Positions 47,654 through 57,552 of a stretch of 61,873 bases of DNA are shown in pieces. A program made the position numbers and the translations under genes. The notes below the pieces were generated by a model, which saw only the letters and a list, made by a program, of their open reading frames with translations, was not told the DNA's origin and ran no database searches. The first letter of the stretch is position 1, and every line of letters starts with the position of its first letter. The DNA comes from Paenibacillus taiwanensis DSM 18679. Lineage in GTDB: Bacteria; Bacillota; Bacilli; Paenibacillales; Paenibacillaceae. The DNA lies in NCBI RefSeq assembly GCF_000425125.1, contig NZ_AULE01000005.1:1-61873 (forward strand), in the 5' to 3' direction.

Positions 47654-47965
47654 ATGTTGAAATTGAACCTTCAGTTGTTCGCATCCAAAAAAGGTGTAGG
47701 TTCCACAAAGAACGGACGGGATTCCCATTCCAAACGTCTTGGTGCGAAACGTGCAGACGGTCAAGCAGTTACCGCAGGCAGCATTTTGGTGCGTCAACGC
47801 GGAACGAAGATTCACCCAGGTAACAACGTTGGTATCGGTAAAGACGATACGCTGTTCGCGAAAGTGGAAGGCGTCGTTAAGTTCGAACGTTGGGGTCGCG
47901 ATCGTAAGAAAGTGAGCGTCTACCCAGTAGTAGTTGCAGAAGTTGCAGCAGCTGTGGAAGCATAA
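47654..47965 (+). CDS. rpmA: 50S ribosomal protein L27, with cleavable N-terminal extension
   Basis: The 103 residues begin [14 protein letters not shown]. The LNLQLF segment is the Firmicute extension removed by Prp before the Ala, exposing the N-terminus that reaches the peptidyl-transferase centre. The body [14 protein letters not shown] is typical L27. The start at ATG 47654 follows AAAAGGAGGTTGAC. Confidence 0.98.
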   Translation: MLKLNLQLFASKKGVGSTKNGRDSHSKRLGAKRADGQAVTAGSILVRQRGTKIHPGNNVGIGKDDTLFAKVEGVVKFERWGRDRKKVSVYPVVVAEVAAAVEA

Positions 47966-47977
47966 GACGTTTCCTGT

Positions 47978-48007
47978 AAACCCTCGGCATGATGCCGGGG
48001 GTTTTTT
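47978..48007 (+). terminator. Terminator of rplU-ysxB-rpmA
   Basis: CCCTCGGCA pairs with TGCCGGGGG, followed by TTTTTT. Confidence 0.92.
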
Positions 48008-48173
48008 AATAATTTAATAACAAACTTCGTTAATTTTGATCAGCAAGTTCAGGTGTAATGGCGGCAAGACAAGCTTCATGACGTAGGCAGCATTTTTGGA
48101 CGGTTCCGCCAAGACATGTTATACTTACTGGTGGAGTTTGTACATATTTTGGAAATGGGGCGAGGAGCATATC

Positions 48174-48932
48174 ATGAGGAGAACCTTTATGGTGCAAGCG
48201 ATCAGTTCCCTTATGGGGCTGGGATGCGCAATTGCACTTATCGGTTGGGATATGTCGCTGCTGTGGCGTATAATCACTGCTCTGCTACTCATCATAAGTA
48301 TATGCGCGGGCGTCATGAGTTATTATGGGGAACGATTGCATCAGCATGAGCGATTGATCCGCTCGGCACAACTAAGTGCTCTTGAGCTGATGAATCATCA
48401 ACGACACGATTGGATGAATGATCTTCAGTTGCTTTACGGATATGTAAGGCTGAACAAAATTGATAAATTGCCACAGTGTGTGGAAACGATAAAGGCGAGG
48501 ATGATGGAAGAAAGCCGTATCACAAAGCTTGGTTTTCCTGAATTAATCCTGTTTCTACTACAGAACCGTGTCTCAGGTGGTACGATGCCACTTCGGATTC
48601 AGTTATCAGAGCAAATTGAGCTAGACCAGATTGGTTTGCCGATAGGTGGTGACCAACTGACGGAGCTAATCATTCAGATCGTACAGACGTTTAGACTTGC
48701 GCCAAAACAGAACGATGAAATAATAGAGCTGCAACTACAGCTGATTCATCAATCCAATGAGCTTATTATTCGTTGTGAGTATGAAGGAAAACTGCTTCAA
48801 CCGGACGAAGTGGCACGACAATTAATACAGATGGCAACTGAACGCGGCGTGCGGCTGGAGCAGTTGTCAACGAAGCAGCATGACAACGGTATACACCTGT
48901 ATCAATGGACAATACCTTGCATGGCAGAATGA
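48174..48932 (+). CDS. spo0B: Spo0B-like sporulation phosphotransferase with membrane segments
   Basis: Spo0B passes phosphate from Spo0F to Spo0A. The 252 residues contain the phosphorylated-histidine region NHQRHDWMNDLQLLYGYVRL split at His78, a helical-hairpin dimerisation region and a degenerate ATPase-like C-terminal domain. Unlike the roughly 192-residue soluble B. subtilis protein, it starts with two hydrophobic helices (about 5-25 and 28-51), so it looks membrane-bound. ATG 48174 follows GAGGAG; upstream frame lacks a signal. Position between rpmA and obg is as in B. subtilis, which supports the assignment. Confidence 0.9.
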   Translation: MRRTFMVQAISSLMGLGCAIALIGWDMSLLWRIITALLLIISICAGVMSYYGERLHQHERLIRSAQLSALELMNHQRHDWMNDLQLLYGYVRLNKIDKLPQCVETIKARMMEESRITKLGFPELILFLLQNRVSGGTMPLRIQLSEQIELDQIGLPIGGDQLTELIIQIVQTFRLAPKQNDEIIELQLQLIHQSNELIIRCEYEGKLLQPDEVARQLIQMATERGVRLEQLSTKQHDNGIHLYQWTIPCMAE

Positions 48933-48937
48933 GGTGA

Positions 48938-50254
<1,317 letters not shown>

Positions 50255-50271
50255 TAATGAACGGATGTTTA

Positions 50272-50306
50272 AACAGCCCTGCACCTTTGTTGGTGTCAGG
50301 GCTGTT
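50272..50306 (+). terminator. Hairpin terminator of spo0B-obg
   Basis: AACAGCCCTGCACC pairs with GGTGTCAGGGCTGTT with a one-base bulge; the T run is poor (GTTATG). Confidence 0.7.
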
Positions 50307-50416
50307 GTTATGAATTGTAACTTACTCTAGCTGTAAGTGCAGATTTCTACTTGAGTCTTGTATCCGTGTATAATAACTAGGGACAAGGTGAAAATGAACA
50401 GGAGGTTCTTATTCCT

Positions 50417-51394
50417 ATGAACACAATTCCTTTACAGCAGCGCGGCCTTGCAGCGAGTCGCCTGATTTTAGGCTGTATGCCATTTGGCGGCAGCTGGGAT
50501 CGCACGCCAATTACGCAAGCAGATGTATTAAAAGCGGAGCAAGCAGTTGATGCAGCGCTCTCTATTGGCATTAACATGTTTGACCATGCCAATATTTATA
50601 CAATGGGTAAAGCGGAAGAAACGTTTGGCCGTATTTTAAAAGGAAGACCACAGCTACGGGAGCAAATGGTCATTCAATCCAAGTGTGGTATCCGGTTTGC
50701 AGAGGGGGATGTCCCTGGTCGATTTGATTTTTCAAAAGAGCATATATTGTCGGCTGTAGATGCGACGCTAGGACGGTTAGGAATTGATTATTTGGATATT
50801 TTGCTTCTGCATCGTCCAGACCCTTTAATGGAACCAGATGAAGTAGCAGCAGCATTTGGCCATTTGAAAGCAGCGGGCAAGGTAAAATATTTTGGTGTAT
50901 CCAATATGAGTGCGTCTCAGATCAAATTTTTGCAACGTTCGCTTCCGGATCAATTGGCGGTGAATCAGTTAGAGATGAGTCTTGGCCACCTGCATTGGCT
51001 AGATCAAGGCGTACATGTGAATCAGCAGGCAGGAGCCAGTGTTAATTTTGCCGAAGGGCTTATGGAATATTGCCAGATGGAACGTATTCAAATTCAAGCT
51101 TGGGGACCACTTGCTCAAGGTCGCTTTACTGGCCGCTCGTTAGTGGGGGAACCCGAACATGTGCAGCAGACTGCAAAACGAGTTGAACGGATGGCACAAG
51201 AGAAGGAGACAACCCCGGAGGCTATTGTACTGGGTTGGTTAATGAGGCATCCGGCAGGAATTCAGCCGATTATCGGTTCTGCTAATGCAGACCGGATTCT
51301 AGCTTGCAAGGCGGCAGAAGAGCAGGCGAGACAGATGTCGAGGGAAGAGTGGTACTCACTCTATGTAAGTGCGCGTGGACAGAACATGCCTTAA
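50417..51394 (+). CDS. Aldo/keto reductase
   Basis: A 325-residue NADPH-dependent oxidoreductase with the AKR tetrad: Asp and Tyr in MFDHANIYTMG, Lys in VIQSKCGIRF and His in LLLHRPDP. The N-terminal GLAASRLILGCMPFGG and the C-terminal IIGSANADRI cofactor segment are typical. Closest in feel to the YdhF/YqkF-type subgroup. GGAGGTTCTTATTCCT precedes the ATG and a TATAAT lies at 50369; own terminator downstream. It interrupts the obg-pheB neighbourhood found in B. subtilis. The substrate is unknown. Confidence 0.93.
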   Translation: MNTIPLQQRGLAASRLILGCMPFGGSWDRTPITQADVLKAEQAVDAALSIGINMFDHANIYTMGKAEETFGRILKGRPQLREQMVIQSKCGIRFAEGDVPGRFDFSKEHILSAVDATLGRLGIDYLDILLLHRPDPLMEPDEVAAAFGHLKAAGKVKYFGVSNMSASQIKFLQRSLPDQLAVNQLEMSLGHLHWLDQGVHVNQQAGASVNFAEGLMEYCQMERIQIQAWGPLAQGRFTGRSLVGEPEHVQQTAKRVERMAQEKETTPEAIVLGWLMRHPAGIQPIIGSANADRILACKAAEEQARQMSREEWYSLYVSARGQNMP

Positions 51395-51465
51395 AGGCAC
51401 TGTTGTTATGATGTACATGCTTGGGAACTAGAGTGTTAACAATTTCTTTATAGTTGAAATAAAAG

Positions 51466-51497
51466 AGAGGCCTTGGAAGCGATTCCGAGGTCTTTTT
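51466..51497 (+). terminator. Terminator of the aldo/keto reductase gene
   Basis: AGAGGCCTTGGAA pairs imperfectly with TTCCGAGGTCT, followed by TTTTG. Confidence 0.82.
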
Positions 51498-51573
51498 GTG
51501 ATAAAAACGTGAAAATTCGCATTTCTTAAGTCGGAATTCGTGTATAATGAATGCTAACTTTGACGAGAGCCTA

Positions 51574-51602
51574 TTGCCATACCTGCTATCATTCGTTATA
51601 AT
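51574..51602 (+). promoter_or_regulatory. Promoter of the pheB-hom-thr cluster
   Basis: TTGCCA and TATAAT are separated by 17 bp. A second TATAAT lies at 51543-51548. No T-box or attenuator is visible in the short leader. Confidence 0.65.
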
Positions 51603-51645
51603 GTCCTCTATGTAGGAACAAAAGTCTTTATATGGAGGACTATTC

Positions 51646-52083
51646 ATGGCGGAACGATATTACTTGGTGAGAGAAGACATATTGCCTGAGGCAGTAGTTA
51701 AGACCGTGAAAGCGAAGCAGCTACTTGCGGCAGGTGAAGTGAAGACGGTCCATGAAGCGGCGGAACGTGTAGATCTAAGCAGAAGTGCTTTTTATAAATA
51801 TAAGGACGGTATCTTTCCGTTAAATCAGCTGGAGCGCGAACGAATCGTGACGATTTCAATGGATTTGGACCATCGTTCGGGTATTTTGTCGAAGGTATTA
51901 GGATCAGTTGCTAATTTTGAAGGGAATGTGCTCACGATTCATCAGACGATACCACTTCAAGGAATTGCAAATGTAGTCCTGTCAGTGGAAACATCGCTTA
52001 TTGCGGAGCCTTTTGGTCAAATGCTTGATATGTTGCGCGATATCCCCGGTGTGAAGCGTGTAATGGTAATAGGGCAAGGTTAA
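51646..52083 (+). CDS. pheB: ACT-domain protein PheB
   Basis: The 145 residues have an N-terminal helix-turn-helix-like part (VHEAAERVDLSRSAFYKYKDGIF split at about 30-50) and a C-terminal ACT domain (about 68-140, VTISMDLDHRSGILSKVLG), which normally binds an amino acid. In B. subtilis pheB precedes pheA; here it precedes hom instead. It may be a regulator of this amino-acid cluster, which is inference. TGGAGGACTATTC precedes the ATG. Confidence 0.9.
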   Translation: MAERYYLVREDILPEAVVKTVKAKQLLAAGEVKTVHEAAERVDLSRSAFYKYKDGIFPLNQLERERIVTISMDLDHRSGILSKVLGSVANFEGNVLTIHQTIPLQGIANVVLSVETSLIAEPFGQMLDMLRDIPGVKRVMVIGQG

Positions 52084-52121
52084 TAGGCATATCAGGGTCA
52101 TCAAGAAAGGGAGGAACGTGG

Positions 52122-53408
52122 ATGAAACCAATTAATGTAGGCTTATTAGGATTAGGAACAGTAGGTACAGGTGTTGTTCGAATTGTAGAGGGGCACCAGG
52201 AGGATCTAAGCAGTCAGGTGGGGTCCACGATTCACATTCGCAAAGTGCTTGTGAAAGATCCGCTCAAGCAGCGCAACCTCAAGGTGGATGAAGAGCTGCT
52301 GACAGAAAATCCGTGGGATGTCATTAATGATCCGGAGATTGACGTTATTGTCGAGGTGATGGGTGGCATTGATCCTACAAAGCAATACATTTTAGAGGCA
52401 TTGTCTCAAGGTAAGCATGTCGTTACTGCGAATAAGGACTTGATGGCTCTGCATGGTCCTGAAATATTAGAAAAGGCACGTGTGCATAAATGTGATGTTT
52501 ATTATGAAGCCAGTGTTGCAGGTGGCATTCCAATTATTCGTACGTTGATGGAAGGTTTCTCGTCTGACCGAATCAAAAAGATTATGGGCATCGTCAACGG
52601 CACAACCAACTTCATCCTCACGAAGATGAGTCAGGAGGGAGCTGCGTATGCGGATGTGCTAAAGGAGGCGCAGGCGTTAGGTTATGCAGAATCTGATCCA
52701 ACTTCTGATGTAGAAGGGCTTGATGCTGCGCGCAAAATGGCGATACTCGGAACGCTAGGTTTCCATACAAATGTGGGATTGGAAGATGTAGAAGTTCGAG
52801 GCATCTCCCAAGTGAAGAAAGAAGATATCGCATATGCCAAGCGTCTTGGATATGAAATGAAGCTGCTCGGTATTGCAGAACGGCAGGATGACCAAATTAG
52901 TGTCGTAGTACAGCCGACTATGGTTAGCACTTCCCATCCGCTAGCATCTGTTAACGGTGTGTATAATGCGGTCTACGTATATGGCGAGGCCGTAGGTGAG
53001 ACGATGTTTTATGGTCCTGGGGCAGGTGAAATGCCGACAGCTACTTCAGTCGTTGCAGACCTTGTGGCGGTCATTCGTAACATCCGCTTGGGCGTGACGG
53101 GACAGACTGCACATCATGTGTATAAGGAGAAGAAGCTGAAATCAGACGACCAGATCGCCTACAAAAATTTCATCCTGTTAGACGTTCATGATAAAGCGGG
53201 TGTTCTGGCTCAGATTACGCAAGTATTTGCGGAATTTGATGTCAGTTTGGAGTCGGTGGTGCAGCAGCCTAATCCTCACAATCCGGATGCCGAGATTATT
53301 ATCATTACACATGAAGCGAATCAGGCCAGTATGAAGAGAGTGTTGGAGCATTTTAAGAGCCTAGATGTAATTAAATCAATCAAAAGTGCTTATCGTGTAG
53401 AGGGATAA
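52122..53408 (+). CDS. hom: Homoserine dehydrogenase
   Basis: It reduces aspartate semialdehyde to homoserine. The 428 residues contain the NAD(P) motif GLLGLGTVGTGV near the start, the substrate signature YEASVAGGIPIIRTLMEG, NGTTNFILTKM, and a C-terminal ACT domain (about 350-425, FILLDVHDKAGVLAQIT) for feedback control, probably by threonine. AAAGGGAGGAACG precedes the ATG. Confidence 0.97.
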   Translation: MKPINVGLLGLGTVGTGVVRIVEGHQEDLSSQVGSTIHIRKVLVKDPLKQRNLKVDEELLTENPWDVINDPEIDVIVEVMGGIDPTKQYILEALSQGKHVVTANKDLMALHGPEILEKARVHKCDVYYEASVAGGIPIIRTLMEGFSSDRIKKIMGIVNGTTNFILTKMSQEGAAYADVLKEAQALGYAESDPTSDVEGLDAARKMAILGTLGFHTNVGLEDVEVRGISQVKKEDIAYAKRLGYEMKLLGIAERQDDQISVVVQPTMVSTSHPLASVNGVYNAVYVYGEAVGETMFYGPGAGEMPTATSVVADLVAVIRNIRLGVTGQTAHHVYKEKKLKSDDQIAYKNFILLDVHDKAGVLAQITQVFAEFDVSLESVVQQPNPHNPDAEIIIITHEANQASMKRVLEHFKSLDVIKSIKSAYRVEG

Positions 53409-53475
53409 CCTCGTACATGGTGATCGTTATATAGGTTAATTCATTTATTATATATTGGATACGGGGGACTCACGA

Positions 53476-54540
53476 ATGAGATATATGGGCTTGCTGGACA
53501 CATACAAATCCTATTTGCCGGTTAACGAATCAACACCTTTGATTACGCTGCATGAAGGGAACACCCCTTTGGTGCGTGCGGAGAGATTGTCCCAACAACT
53601 TGGCATTGATCTTTATTTTAAATATGAAGGTTTAAATCCGACAGGGTCCTTTAAAGATCGTGGCATGGTGATGGCAGTAGCCAAAGCGATGGAAGAAGGT
53701 AGTCGTACCATCATGTGCGCTTCCACAGGTAATACTTCTGCCGCAGCTGCGGCCTATGCCGCTCGTGGTGGATTAAATTGTATTGTGCTTATTCCGAATA
53801 ACAACATTGCACTCGGGAAATTAGCGCAGGCTATGATTTATGGGGCAAAAGTAATTGCAATCGAAGGTAATTTTGACCGTGCATTGGAAATTGTGCGAGA
53901 AATTACAGCAAAGAATCCTATCACTCTCGTTAATTCCGTGAACCCTTACCGCATCGAAGGTCAGAAGACGGCCGCATTTGAAGTGTGCGATCAATTGGGG
54001 GATGCGCCAGATGTGTTGGCTATTCCGGTTGGAAATGCTGGCAATATTACAGCATATTGGAAAGGATTCAAACAATATAAAGAAGCAGGAAAGTCCAATA
54101 AATTGCCAAAGATGATCGGATTTGAAGCGGAGGGATCGATGGCAATCGTAAAAGGTGAGCCGATTGTTGAGCCGGAAACCGTCGCAACAGCGATTCGGAT
54201 TGGTAATCCGGCAAGTTGGAAAACGGCTGTTGAAGCAGCGGAACAATCAGCAGGGCAAATTAACTTTGTGACGGATGAGCAGATTTTAGCCGCTTATCAG
54301 CTGCTTGCCGCGAAAGAAGGCATATTTGCGGAGCCAGCTTCTGCTGCATCACTTGCTGGTGTGTTAAAGCTGCACGAGGAAGGGTATTTCAAAGGCGGAG
54401 AATCGGTCGTGTGCGTATTGACAGGGCATGGCTTAAAGGACCCTAATATAGCGATCAAGACTGCGGCAACTGAGCCATTGGTCGTACCTGACACTGAGGA
54501 AGCCGTAATGGAAGCGATTCGACAGCTAGAGGGTGAATAA
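53476..54540 (+). CDS. thrC: Threonine synthase
   Basis: A PLP enzyme converting O-phosphohomoserine to threonine. The 354 residues carry the Schiff-base lysine in [11 protein letters not shown], the phosphate loop [11 protein letters not shown], and [16 protein letters not shown]. The start at ATG 53476 is eight bases after GGGGG; an upstream in-frame TTG at 53455 is less likely. The stop overlaps the thrB start. Confidence 0.97.
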   Translation: MRYMGLLDTYKSYLPVNESTPLITLHEGNTPLVRAERLSQQLGIDLYFKYEGLNPTGSFKDRGMVMAVAKAMEEGSRTIMCASTGNTSAAAAAYAARGGLNCIVLIPNNNIALGKLAQAMIYGAKVIAIEGNFDRALEIVREITAKNPITLVNSVNPYRIEGQKTAAFEVCDQLGDAPDVLAIPVGNAGNITAYWKGFKQYKEAGKSNKLPKMIGFEAEGSMAIVKGEPIVEPETVATAIRIGNPASWKTAVEAAEQSAGQINFVTDEQILAAYQLLAAKEGIFAEPASAASLAGVLKLHEEGYFKGGESVVCVLTGHGLKDPNIAIKTAATEPLVVPDTEEAVMEAIRQLEGE

Positions 54541-55511
54541 TGATGCTACAGCAACAAGGTGTCTTGGTAAAGGTGCCTGCAAGTACGGCTAATCTCGGAC
54601 CAGGCTTTGATTCATTAGGTATGGCATTATCGCTGCACTTATGGGTAGGAATGAAGCCCGCAGAGCGCACGCAAGTCAGATTGCACGGGCCTGAGTTGAC
54701 GGGTATTCCTACAGACGAGACGAATTTAATTGTTCAGATCGCAAAACGTGTTTTTGATGAGGCGGGCGTCCCGATCATACCGCTTGATGTGGACGTATAT
54801 AGTGAGATTCCGCTGACAAGAGGACTTGGTAGCAGCGCGTCTGCAATTGTAGGTGCGCTCGTAGCAGCCAACGCGTTAATTGGGCATCCTTTGTCGCAGC
54901 AGCGACTGTTTGATATGGCAACCACAATTGAACGTCACCCTGATAATGTGGGCGCCTCCTTATACGGCGGCATTATTGTAGCCGCCTGGGACGGGCAGCA
55001 GGCCAATGCCATACGTGTGGAGCCTCATAAAGCTTTAGGAACCGTTGTGGCAATACCGCGGTTCCATCTGGAGACGAAGGCGGCAAGGCATGTGCTGCCT
55101 AGACAGGTGAGTATGGCGGATGCTGTATATAACATTAGTCGCTCCTCGCTGTTAGTCGCGGCGTTGTGTACGGGAGACTTTGCACAGCTTTCATTTGCGA
55201 TGAAGGACAAGCTTCATCAGCCTTACCGAGCGCCACTTATTCCAGGTATGTCGAAGCTTTTGGAAGAGGCTGTTCAGCATGGAGCGTATGGCGCTGCGTT
55301 AAGTGGGGCGGGGCCAACGCTTATTGCATTTACAAACAAGGAACAAGAGCCTCTAGCATTGGTGATGTTTATGCGGGAAACGTTAGTTCAGCATGGTGTA
55401 GAAGCTGACGTGTTTCAACTCTTGCCTTGCTCTGAAGGTGCGTTATGCCTCAATGCGGCGGCAGAAGAAATCAAATCTGTCATCCCATCCACATACAAGG
55501 AACATGGTTAA
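54540..55511 (+). CDS. thrB: Homoserine kinase
   Basis: A GHMP-family kinase making O-phosphohomoserine. The 323 residues contain VPASTANLGPGFDSLG and the ATP loop PLTRGLGSSASAIVGAL, plus the C-terminal ALSGAGPTLIAF. Two ATGs (54540, 54543) overlap or follow the thrC stop; AGAGGGTG fits either. Together hom-thrC-thrB give the complete threonine branch. Confidence 0.97.
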   Translation: MMLQQQGVLVKVPASTANLGPGFDSLGMALSLHLWVGMKPAERTQVRLHGPELTGIPTDETNLIVQIAKRVFDEAGVPIIPLDVDVYSEIPLTRGLGSSASAIVGALVAANALIGHPLSQQRLFDMATTIERHPDNVGASLYGGIIVAAWDGQQANAIRVEPHKALGTVVAIPRFHLETKAARHVLPRQVSMADAVYNISRSSLLVAALCTGDFAQLSFAMKDKLHQPYRAPLIPGMSKLLEEAVQHGAYGAALSGAGPTLIAFTNKEQEPLALVMFMRETLVQHGVEADVFQLLPCSEGALCLNAAAEEIKSVIPSTYKEHG

Positions 55512-55557
55512 TAGCTGTGATAGGGAAACGGAATTAGGAAAAAGGAGTTAGCAGTCC

Positions 55558-56439
55558 ATGGCTCGTATTGCTGTATTACCAGAAGGCAGTGTCTCACATG
55601 AGGCTGCTGTGTATTTGCTAGGACAAGGTCATGAATTTGTTCATTATAAATTAATATCCGATGTGTTTAGAGCAACTGCTGATGGCATTACGGAATATAG
55701 TGTAATTCCAATCGAGAATACGATCGAAGGCTCGGTTAATCTCCATATGGATTGGCTTGTACATGAAGTGGACTTGCCCTTTCAGGTGGAATGGGCATTC
55801 CCGTCCATTCAGAACTTGATTGGACGGCAAGAAGAAGTCGGTCACGACTGGTCTCGTATCCGCAAGGTGTTATCACACCCTGTTGCGATGGCCCAGTGCC
55901 TCCAGTTCCTGCGCAACAACTTGCCGCATGTGGAACAAGAGTCCGTGAGCAGCACTTCTGAGGCTGTCCGTATGGTCAAAAATAGCCCTGGTCAAGGTCT
56001 GGTTGCAATAGGGACTTTGTTAGGTGCAAAGACACATCAATTAGACGTCCTTGCCGAGCAAGTAACGGACCATGACAACAATTTTACGAGGTTCGTATTG
56101 GTGGGCAATCATCCGGTTGTTGCCACTGAGCACGCACGGAGCAAGACAACGATGCTAATTATGATGCCAGAGGATTTTCCGGGAGCGTTGCATCAGGTGT
56201 TAGCTGCATTTGCCTGGAGAAAGATCAATTTGTCCCGTATTGAATCCAGACCAACAAAACGTAAATTAGGCAATTATTATTTTTATATGGACATCGAAAT
56301 GCCGCTAAATGCTGTACTTCTACAGTCAGCTATTGCAGAGATTGAAGCGTTAGGGTTTCAAGTACGCATTTTAGGAAGCTATCCAAGCTATTCCTCTGAG
56401 ACATGGGTTCATGGGGATTCACTCAACCTGGAGGTGTAA
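55558..56439 (+). CDS. pheA: Prephenate dehydratase
   Basis: It makes phenylpyruvate for phenylalanine. The 293 residues have a periplasmic-binding-protein-like catalytic domain (PIENTIEGSV, the catalytic NNFTRFVLVG with the Thr-Arg-Phe motif) and a C-terminal ACT domain (about 197-280, including the ESRP motif) for feedback by phenylalanine. AAAAGGAGTTAGC precedes the ATG. ilvE starts three bases after the stop. Confidence 0.96.
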   Translation: MARIAVLPEGSVSHEAAVYLLGQGHEFVHYKLISDVFRATADGITEYSVIPIENTIEGSVNLHMDWLVHEVDLPFQVEWAFPSIQNLIGRQEEVGHDWSRIRKVLSHPVAMAQCLQFLRNNLPHVEQESVSSTSEAVRMVKNSPGQGLVAIGTLLGAKTHQLDVLAEQVTDHDNNFTRFVLVGNHPVVATEHARSKTTMLIMMPEDFPGALHQVLAAFAWRKINLSRIESRPTKRKLGNYYFYMDIEMPLNAVLLQSAIAEIEALGFQVRILGSYPSYSSETWVHGDSLNLEV

Positions 56440-56441
56440 CG

Positions 56442-57320
56442 ATGACACAATGGATTTATCTTGATGGTCAATACGTAACAAAAGAAGAGGCTAAAGTTTC
56501 TGTATACGATCACGGTTTTTTGTATGGTGACGGTATATTTGAAGGAATCCGCATATATGAAGGCAATATTTTTAAATGCAAGGAGCATTTGGAACGTTTA
56601 TACGATTCTGCGAAGTCCATTATGTTGAATATTCCGCTTACAATAGAGGATATGCAACACGTTCTGGTGGAAACGATTCGCCGCAATGAATTGCGGGATG
56701 GTTATATTCGGCTAATTGTATCGCGTGGTGCTGGCAATTTGGGCCTGGATCCACTTCGCTGTCCTAAAGCGAGTGTTATTATTATCGTCGAGCAGTTGGC
56801 GATTTACCCAGAAGAAGCATACCAAAACGGGTTGCGTACTGTATCGGTTTCGCAGCGCCGCAACATTCCGGATGCGTTAAATCCGAAAATTAAATCATTA
56901 AATTATTTAAATAACATATTGGTTAAAATACAAGCAAATCTGGCAGATGTCGGTGAAGCGATTATGCTGAACACTCAAGGTTATGTTGCGGAGGGTTCTA
57001 GTGATAACATCTTTATAATCAAGAAAGGGGTTGTCTATACACCTCCTTGTTATTTGGGTGCTTTGGAAGGGATTACGCGGAATACGATTATCGACCTTTG
57101 TGCGGAGCTTGGTTATAAGTTAAAAGAAGAGCCGTTTACGCTGCATGATGTGTATGTAGCGGATGAGGTGTTCTTTACGGGAACAGCGGCAGAGGTTATA
57201 GCCGTTCGTGAAGTGGACGGTCGTACCGTAGGGAATGGGCAAGCAGGTCCAATTACGCTGCAGCTGCTGAAACGATTCCGTGAAGTTGTACCTCAAGATG
57301 GCGTTAAAGTATACGAATAA
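56442..57320 (+). CDS. ilvE: Branched-chain amino acid aminotransferase (class IV PLP)
   Basis: The 292 residues contain DHGFLYGDGIFEGIRIYEG, the PLP lysine in KIKSLNYLNNI, and EGSSDNIFII. The length and motifs fit IlvE; a D-amino-acid transaminase is the nearest alternative. ATG 56442 follows GGAGGTGTAACG. Coupled to pheA, it may also transaminate phenylpyruvate, which is inference. A strong terminator follows. Confidence 0.92.
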   Translation: MTQWIYLDGQYVTKEEAKVSVYDHGFLYGDGIFEGIRIYEGNIFKCKEHLERLYDSAKSIMLNIPLTIEDMQHVLVETIRRNELRDGYIRLIVSRGAGNLGLDPLRCPKASVIIIVEQLAIYPEEAYQNGLRTVSVSQRRNIPDALNPKIKSLNYLNNILVKIQANLADVGEAIMLNTQGYVAEGSSDNIFIIKKGVVYTPPCYLGALEGITRNTIIDLCAELGYKLKEEPFTLHDVYVADEVFFTGTAAEVIAVREVDGRTVGNGQAGPITLQLLKRFREVVPQDGVKVYE

Positions 57321-57374
57321 CGAATGATGGTAATTAGAATAAGTAGTATGTGGTGCTCTTTGGCGCTGATGGAG

Positions 57375-57406
57375 ATCCTCCCGTAAGTAGACGGGAGGAT
57401 TTTTTT
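57375..57406 (+). terminator. Terminator of the pheB...ilvE cluster
   Basis: ATCCTCCCGT pairs perfectly with ACGGGAGGAT (10 bp), followed by TTTTTT. Confidence 0.95.
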
Positions 57407-57552
57407 GTGTAAAAGGATGTCAAAAGCCTAGAAAGCGCATAGGATGTATTAATTGATATGCGGGCGAATGTCCAGGATGAAGAGACAAAGGGCAAGTGCG
57501 AATGCTTTCGAAGCGAGTTTTGCTTCGTATAACTTTTAGGAGGTTACAACTC

